NCBI GenBank assembly: GCA_009602725.1
Contig: WELB01000090.1
Coordinates: forward strand, 452,955 to 516,954
Length of the DNA stretch: 64,000 nt
Reading direction: 5' to 3'
Origin: Spirogloea muscicola
Taxonomy: Eukaryota > Streptophyta > Zygnematophyceae > Spirogloeales > Spirogloeaceae
Shown: piece after piece, positions 57,919 through 64,000 of the stretch
How the letters are laid out: each line of letters starts with the position of its first letter
Numbering within the stretch: the stretch's first letter is position 1
The notes under the pieces: generated by a model
What the model saw: only the letters and a program-made list of their open reading frames with translations
The model's database searches: none
What the model was told of the DNA's origin: nothing
Position numbers and translations under genes: made by a program

Positions 57919-59655
57919 CGATTTTGACTGATGGGCTGTAAAGATTTGAGCAACTACTTCAGTTACTTCAGCCAGAACATGTAGCTCTGGGAGTCACATG
58001 CATCCTGTTCATTCTTTTATTATAGTTCTAGGTCTTTGTAGCACTGTAGGTCTAATCACCTTGTACATATGTGGCAGGCGCTTGCCAACCACCTGTTGTG
58101 GAGGGGTTTCAGCAATCGCTGGATTTCTATTACACATACAAATGCCAATTGATTGGCTGTAGATGGCTGCTCAGTGCCTTCGAAACACGTTCTCAGCTGA
58201 GAGGGTGGCAAGGCGGGCGGGCACCGGCTAACAAAACTGGAGGCCAGAGGAAGGATCAGGGTTGACCGGTCTGTCTGAGAAACCTGTCACTCCCGGTGGT
58301 ACTGCAGCACTGGCCCGGCTGGCTTGAGGACTTTAAGGTTGCTCGCTGCACCAGTGTTTGATTCCACAAGTAGCTTACTATAGCACAACAATCATTGCCT
58401 AAGAACAGGCCAATGTCTGTGCAAGATTTCATAGCAGATGGAGATGGTGACGATTTATACAGATTGGATGAAGTCAGTCCAAGATTGAAGGGATGGGCAT
58501 GAATGTTGCACACTATGCATAGACTGTCAGCAGTCTAGGTGAAGCACGTAGGTGGGCTTGCAAGTGGAGTGGAGTACCTGAGGAATGGTCATAACCATAT
58601 CTGCAGCTTACATAGCACGGCAGGTCACTGACGTCTTGGCAGTAAAGTCCTCTTTGCACCCCAGTCGGGTCATTCTTGTGGGCACACTTCTCGTAGTATG
58701 GAGATGGTCCATCTTACCGCAGAACCCATGAATTAGTATTAAAAGTCTTCCATAGGTATGTACATGCAGAGAGTCCACTTTGGTTGGTGTATTGACCGAG
58801 TAGTGCCTGGCGGACAGAGCGCGCCATGGCTGCTGCACCCTGGGTCTTGTCGGGGTGCCTAAACCCTAATCCCTGAACTCTTCCAGTGCTTGGCGGGCAG
58901 GTCGTGTCATGGCTGCTGCCTCTGGGTCTCGTCGGGGTGCTCTTTTCCAGCTGCAAATTACTCCGACTTGCGGATGTTAACTCGGGGTTACTAAGCTCCC
59001 ATCCGCTGTGGTCTCTTGCATATCTCTGTGATTGTGTCGCCTTTAGGCCCTTTGAACCTTGTTCATCGGCCCCCTTGTAGAAGATGAAAAGACGCTTCCA
59101 GTAGAGGGCGGTGGCTGTGCGAGGCCAGCCCAGAAAGAGGAATGAAGGAAAGGTCGAAGGGGGGAAAGGCGCGCGGGGCGCATGAAATGAAAGGGAAGCC
59201 AATAAATTGTTCAAAGCAGAGGCTAACGCAAACTAAACGAGGCTACATAATACGGAGACCTAAAGTAAGGTGCCTAAGGTGACATCAGTACCCACGGGAG
59301 AGCAGAAAGGGGGAGCACATGAGAGCATTTCTTATCTGACGATCACCTGAAGTGGTGTACCACCGCGCGTCTGGAGACTGCCAACGTAGGGCCGGCCTGG
59401 CGGAATTCCGTCTATTAACAACGTAACAGTAGCCGGATGGGCGCCGTCCTCGTTGCTTTCACGTTGGCTCTCTCAGCCACCAGTTAATGTGGCCGCGCTT
59501 TCTCTTTAAGGGCTGGGAGGTGGAGATCAGGGTTAGGCCTGCACACCGCAAAAAACCCTAGCTTGCAGGCCCGGGTGTGTCCGCCGCCGCCGCCGCCGCG
59601 TTCGCCGCCACCGATCGCGGCGTCTCGGCCGGGGGCCTGCTGGAAGGCCGCCGCC
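57919..59655. other. Intergenic, with LINE tails near the right end
   Basis: No gene recognised from 57919 to about 59000; the minus frames 58608-59214 have no known family. Hairpin tail blocks lie near 59045-59150 (minus) and 59455-59510. Degenerate CCCTAA words occur near 58862 and 59556. From 59570 the GC-rich leader of the CWF19L2 gene begins. Confidence 0.4.
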
Positions 59656-62600
59656 ATGCTCAGCGGCGTGAGGTTCGTGTCCCAGGAGGAGGTGCTGCGG
59701 CTGGAAGCGCAGCGCAGGGCGGTGGAAGAGGACCGCCCGCCGGCGGCGCCGGCGGAGGCGCGCGCCGCCATCGCGCCGTCGCCGCGGAACGCCGGCCGGC
59801 GCCGCGCGGGCGCGGAGAAGCGGCGCAAGCTCGCCGACGGCGAGGTGCTCGCTGCAACCGCCGCTGGCCGGCCCATCTCTTGCCGACAAGCCCGGTCGAC
59901 CTCCTCGACATGGCGTCCTCACGATGGCGCAGCCCTGGCAGCAGAGGCGGCCCTTGAGCGCCGTCGTGGTGGTGGGCGCAGGCGGCGTGGGTGGCGCCGG
60001 GGATCGAGGCCCGTCTAGGACATGGCGATGCAGGGCGGAGCCCGGTGGACGCCTCCGAGCGTGATGGAGGAGGAGCGAACAGGACTGCGACGGTGGCGGA
60101 CGCCGGAGGTCGCTTCCTCGGCCCTTATCCCCATCACCTCGCAAGCCAAGGAGTTGACTCCGCCACGACTACATTGTGCTGCTTGGGGGCCACTCGCCGT
60201 GCGACAGCCGCTGCAGGCGTGTAAGAGCAGCCGGATAGCAGCCGTGGCCAACAATGGTGTTGTGCACTCTGAGGCATTCGAAGTTCCTGGAGCTGTGTGG
60301 CCATGTTCAGGTTCTAAGCTTAGGGGTCCAGTAGAAGGGTTCAGGAACGTAGGCTTTGGTGGACACACGAGCAGAGCTGATGAGAGTAGACGGCACAAGT
60401 GTGCAGCAGACGCTGCGGTACTTGCAAGAACCCCCGTCACAAGGGAAGCAGCGGGCCTGGACTGGATGATGAGCGCCCCGGCGCGGCCCTTTGGAGTCGG
60501 CGCCAAGGAGGAGGACGCCCCAGTCGTCGAGGAGAAGCTCGAGGGAGACACCCTGGTAGGCTCTTCGGCAAACACTCCTTCCTATATCCTTCTTGCATTG
60601 ACCTTAATCTTGCCTAAACTCTAGATCCTGAACTCTAAACCCTTGGACATGAACCCCAACTCCCTTGATTTTGCACGCCCTTGGATATGGCCATCAATTT
60701 TGGCGTTTGGCCATTGATTGTGTTCCTTGCAGAGACCGACTGGCAATGTCCGAGAGCTCAACCCTCACTGGAAAGATGGCGGCGACGGGATGCCCACGGA
60801 GGACACACGACCAGCAGGGGCGGGCCGGCCTTCCCGCCCGCCCATGGTTGGGGATGGTGGCGCCAGCTGGCGCCTCAAGGCCCTCAAGCGGGCTCAGGAG
60901 CTGGCCGCTAGGGAGGGCAAGGGTCTCAGCGAGGTCTCCTCCCGCCTCCTTGCACGCAGCACAAGCTTAGACTTTCTGCCAGCATTGATATTTGAGGCTC
61001 AACTTACCACGATTTAGCTCCTTGCATCCTAAGTTGTACCCTAATTTACCTTGACCTGATCTTGATTGTACTGACTGACTTGACCGCGAACTTGACTGTA
61101 CATCAACGTCCGCGGGATCCAGGTCCCGTCAGTCAGTCCTCCCGCACTCCACCGTCGCTAAGACGTCGTTGTCGCCTCGATGCTTCTAGGTCGTAGGGGA
61201 CCGCTGGGGCTCGCTGGCGTCCATGGCGACGAGCGTTGCATCCGGGCGGGCTGCACCCGGCTTCGCCCACCTGCACGCCAAGCGGGGGAGGATGAGAGAG
61301 GTGGAAGCAAAGACGGGCGGCGCGGCAGCTGTCACTTCCTCTGACGGTGGCAGTGATGTTGCCGCCAAGAAGGAACCCAACACAGCAGCAGGGGTTCGTG
61401 GGAGCAAGTTGCCACAGGGGGGAGAGCGCAGTCGTACAGAAGGACAAGTACAGATGGAGGATCGGGAGGACAAGAAGACAAGTACTCAACGCAAAGAGCG
61501 AGACGGGATTGATGATCGAGGCCGTGAGAGCAGCGGCGCTAATGGTCAAGCGGAGACTGTAAGAGCTCGTGACAGTGGGAGGGACTACCTGCGGGATGTG
61601 AGATCGGAGCGGTCCCAGATGCGGATGCCTGGCGATGACCGCTCCCTGTCGTGGCGGCGGGGCAGCGGGGACCGTGGGCGGCCGCCGCTGGCGCGGCCAA
61701 TGCGCGAGGCTGACGCGGCAGTCCTCCAGGGTGCTGCAGCGTCCTTGAACACATATAAGTCCGACGGGAGCTTCCTGAAGGACTTCTTAGAGTCGCAGGG
61801 TGGCAGTGCAGCGCCTCCAGAGCACGACAATGGCGCATCTTTGGGCACGGGCACAGAGCAGGCGCAAGAGACCAATGGTGCAACTTATACAGAGGAGGAG
61901 CTTCAGAGTGAGAGGCTGAAGCTGAAGGCTTTATTGAGTAACTCAACGAAGATGGCTCCAGCTCCTTCCGACGTGTCGCGCCCACAGAGCAATGCCAGTG
62001 GAGGTGGCGATGGAGGAGGGGGTGTGGCCAGCAGCGTGGCAGGCGGCCTGACTGCCAATCAGCTGGGGGCTAAGGCCATGCGCCTTCGGCTTGCAGGCAA
62101 GGCGGCCGAGGCCGATGAGCTTCAGGTATGGTGCAAACCTCAATTGAGGTCATAGGCCTCAGGCTGTGTTTGGGTCTTGAGTTTAGCTGCATAAGTGACA
62201 GTTTCTTGAGCAAGGACGCAGGACTAGCTAGGGTTAAGGTGACACAGTAGGCAAGCTGTGCATCTTCATTGGATGAGGCTTGGACGTTATCCCACCCCGC
62301 GTACACAGAAGCAAGCGGAGGTGCTTAGGGCTGCCAATGTCGTGGAGCTCCCGTTGGTGGATGCGCGGGGGCATGCTGCTGCGGGGGCTTTCGGCAAGCC
62401 CGGCTTGTCGAAGCCCCAGGAGGGCAATGAGATGCAGCGGCCGAAGCGGGTCCAGCGCTACGAGCTGAGTGCTAATGGCAAGCCCGCTGGCACGGAGAGG
62501 AACAGGCGAGCACCTTGTTGAAGCCAAACTTGATAGTCGATTCTGAGATTCTTGAGGAGGCAAGCAGCAATTGGTCCTGACATTCTCACCATGTCAGCAG

Positions 62601-64000
62601 CTTTGAGATTAGCTGCTGGTGCTTTATCCCTCTTCATAATCAAGAGCGAATGGCGAGTTTGCTTGCAGGTACTATGCGGACGACGATAAGCTGGACTTGA
62701 AAGCTCTGGTGGCTCAGCAGAAGCACGGGGCAAATGAGGACGACTATGATGCCAACTTGGCCGCCAACATTGCCCGCAAGTCTCGGTATAAGGGCCCTCA
62801 AAGTGTTGACGACGAGTATGAGCACGATGATGGTCTGGAGATGCAGGAGAGTCGCAACAAGAAGGGCACCAGGTGTGAGATTCTTCGGGGTCTTGTCTGT
62901 TGTAAGGGTTTCAGGATTGCTATGATTCAGTCAGGCATAGGGTGTTCAGGATGCTACACATCGTCCATGTGCTTAACATTGCTGCTTGTTAGGCACTTGT
63001 GAATCTAAGAAGCACCCTCTGTTTTATGTGTGTCCTGGCAATGATGTTAGTGGCACGAATAAGCTAAGGGAAGTAGCACCAAAGTTGATCACAAGCAGCC
63101 TATAGCTCACGGGTGAGGTCGTTCCTCATTGTTCTATGCAGCAAGAAGCGAGCAGAGCGGCAGCACTCGCTGCAGGTCGCAGATGCCAGGCGGCTGCAGA
63201 CGCAGTCCGAGCGCTGCCAGCTCTGCTTTGATAATCCGCAGAAGCCAAAGCACTTGTTTGTTGCGATGGGCAATCGAACATACCTCATGCTGCCACCACG
63301 TTCCCCCATTGTTGCAGGCCACTGCTACATTGTTCCCATGCAGGTCTGCACCTGTGACTGCTCTGTGGTTGAGTTTGAGCTGGCCGCTAAACACAAAATG
63401 GCATCCTCTTTAGTGAGCCTTCACACGTGTGCCTTTGATGAGGATAAGCTGAGGACTCTGCTCACAAACTCCTACTGCATGTCATCTAGGTCTAATTGCC
63501 TGCAATGACAGCTCTCTGTCCATTGGCTGAGCTGTTTGGATTTGGCTGCTGTCATCAGCACGAAGGGTCCACTCGTAGCGTGGACGAGGACGTGTGGGAG
63601 GAGCTGCGCAACTTCAAGAAGTGCCTCTTGAAGATGTTCACGCAGGAGGAGGAGAAGGACGTCATATTCCTGGAAACCTTCATGGCCAGCCAGAAGCGGA
63701 AGCACTGCTTTGTGGAATGCATACCCCTACCGTCGCGGATAGCGAAGGAGGCGCCACTGTACTTCAAGAAGGTGCCAGTTGCAGAGGCGTATGCGTGCAG
63801 GAGTATTTTGCTTCACTTGCGTGTGGATTGTAACAATTGGAACATGTCAAACGCATTTTCGTCAGAGCACGAAGGCTTGCTCATCACTTATACTGCTGTA
63901 TGCTGAGCGAATCTGTGTGCAGGCAATTGATGAGGCTGAGGATGAGTGGAGTCAGCACAATAGCAAGCGCCTGATAGATACAAGGCAAAAGGGGTTGCGG
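59656..64000 (+). CDS. CWF19L2: CWF19L2 / CwfJ-family spliceosome-associated protein, cut by right edge
   Basis: Splicing factor of the CWF19-like 2 family, linked to late spliceosomes and lariat turnover. The first exon starts at 59656 (MLSGVRFVSQEEV, the plant-type start). Later exons: one ending at 60555 (AAGLDWMM), 60733-60933 (NVRELNPHWKDGGDGMP, WRLKALKRAQELAAREG), 61190-62125 (RWGSLASMATSVASG; Arg/Glu/Ser-rich), 62309-62505, 62669-62872 (RYYADDDKLDLKALV), 63142-63343 (CQLCFDNPQKPKHLFVAMGN, then GHCYIVPMQ), 63559-63771 (DEDVWEELRNFKKCLLKMF, IFLETFM, ECIPLP) and 63923 onward (IDEAEDEWSQHN). These are the CwfJ C-terminal domains 1 and 2 with the HIT-like GHCxIVP...H segment; phases agree from 60733 on. 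The intron after 62505 has a GC donor. The 3' boundary of exon 1 and the start of exon 2 are unresolved. The last part lies beyond the window. Confidence 0.93.

Overview
The window is nuclear DNA of a green-plant-lineage eukaryote, most likely a green alga. The genes are broken by many short spliceosomal introns (GT-AG, with a few GC-AG). Several products are plant-type: an IBR5-like phosphatase, a mitochondrial thioredoxin o, a PLATZ zinc protein, the plant form of vasculin, and the plant BAR-domain/SGPL-repeat family. One intron carries TTTAGGG-like telomeric repeats. The exact clade cannot be read from the sequence. There are two runs of N (36915-37511 and 55641-55685), single Ns at 10343 and 42209, and a 124-base poly-T next to the second gap.

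Layout of genes, left to right: vasculin-like protein (6346-9749, minus); IBR5-like dual-specificity phosphatase (11912-13548, minus); thioredoxin o (14792-16558, plus); BAR-domain protein (19833-26205, plus); predicted secreted beta-propeller protein (27265-30257, minus); MltB-type lytic transglycosylase (34688 to about 37579, minus, 5' exon inside a gap); small membrane protein (about 42590-43321, plus); a gene joining a peptide-deformylase-like domain to an FtsH-type M41 peptidase domain without an AAA module (43587-47368, minus); PLATZ protein (56388-57918, plus); CWF19L2/CwfJ-family spliceosome protein (59656 to the right edge, plus). Exon boundaries were chosen by eye so that splice sites and reading phases agree; the phases close for vasculin, IBR5, thioredoxin, BAR, propeller and PLATZ, for the visible MltB exons, and for CWF19L2 from its third exon on.

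Between the genes lie dense 5'-truncated LINE remnants: reverse-transcriptase pieces at the left edge and at 37700-39960 (an inverted pair), and many copies of the ORF C-terminus plus 3' tail. The tails carry a recurring small hairpin (GGGCTGG, CTTTT, CCAGCCC) found in both orientations throughout 600-5100, 10500-11250, 14000-14600, 18000-18900, 30400-32800, 40000-42000 and 47900-55600. One degenerate Ty1/Copia fossil lies at about 50540-52085.

The genes do not form a pathway or operon. The observations most worth following are the PDF-like/M41 fusion, with its deformylase HExxH motif lost, and an intron-rich nuclear gene for a bacterial-type peptidoglycan lytic transglycosylase.
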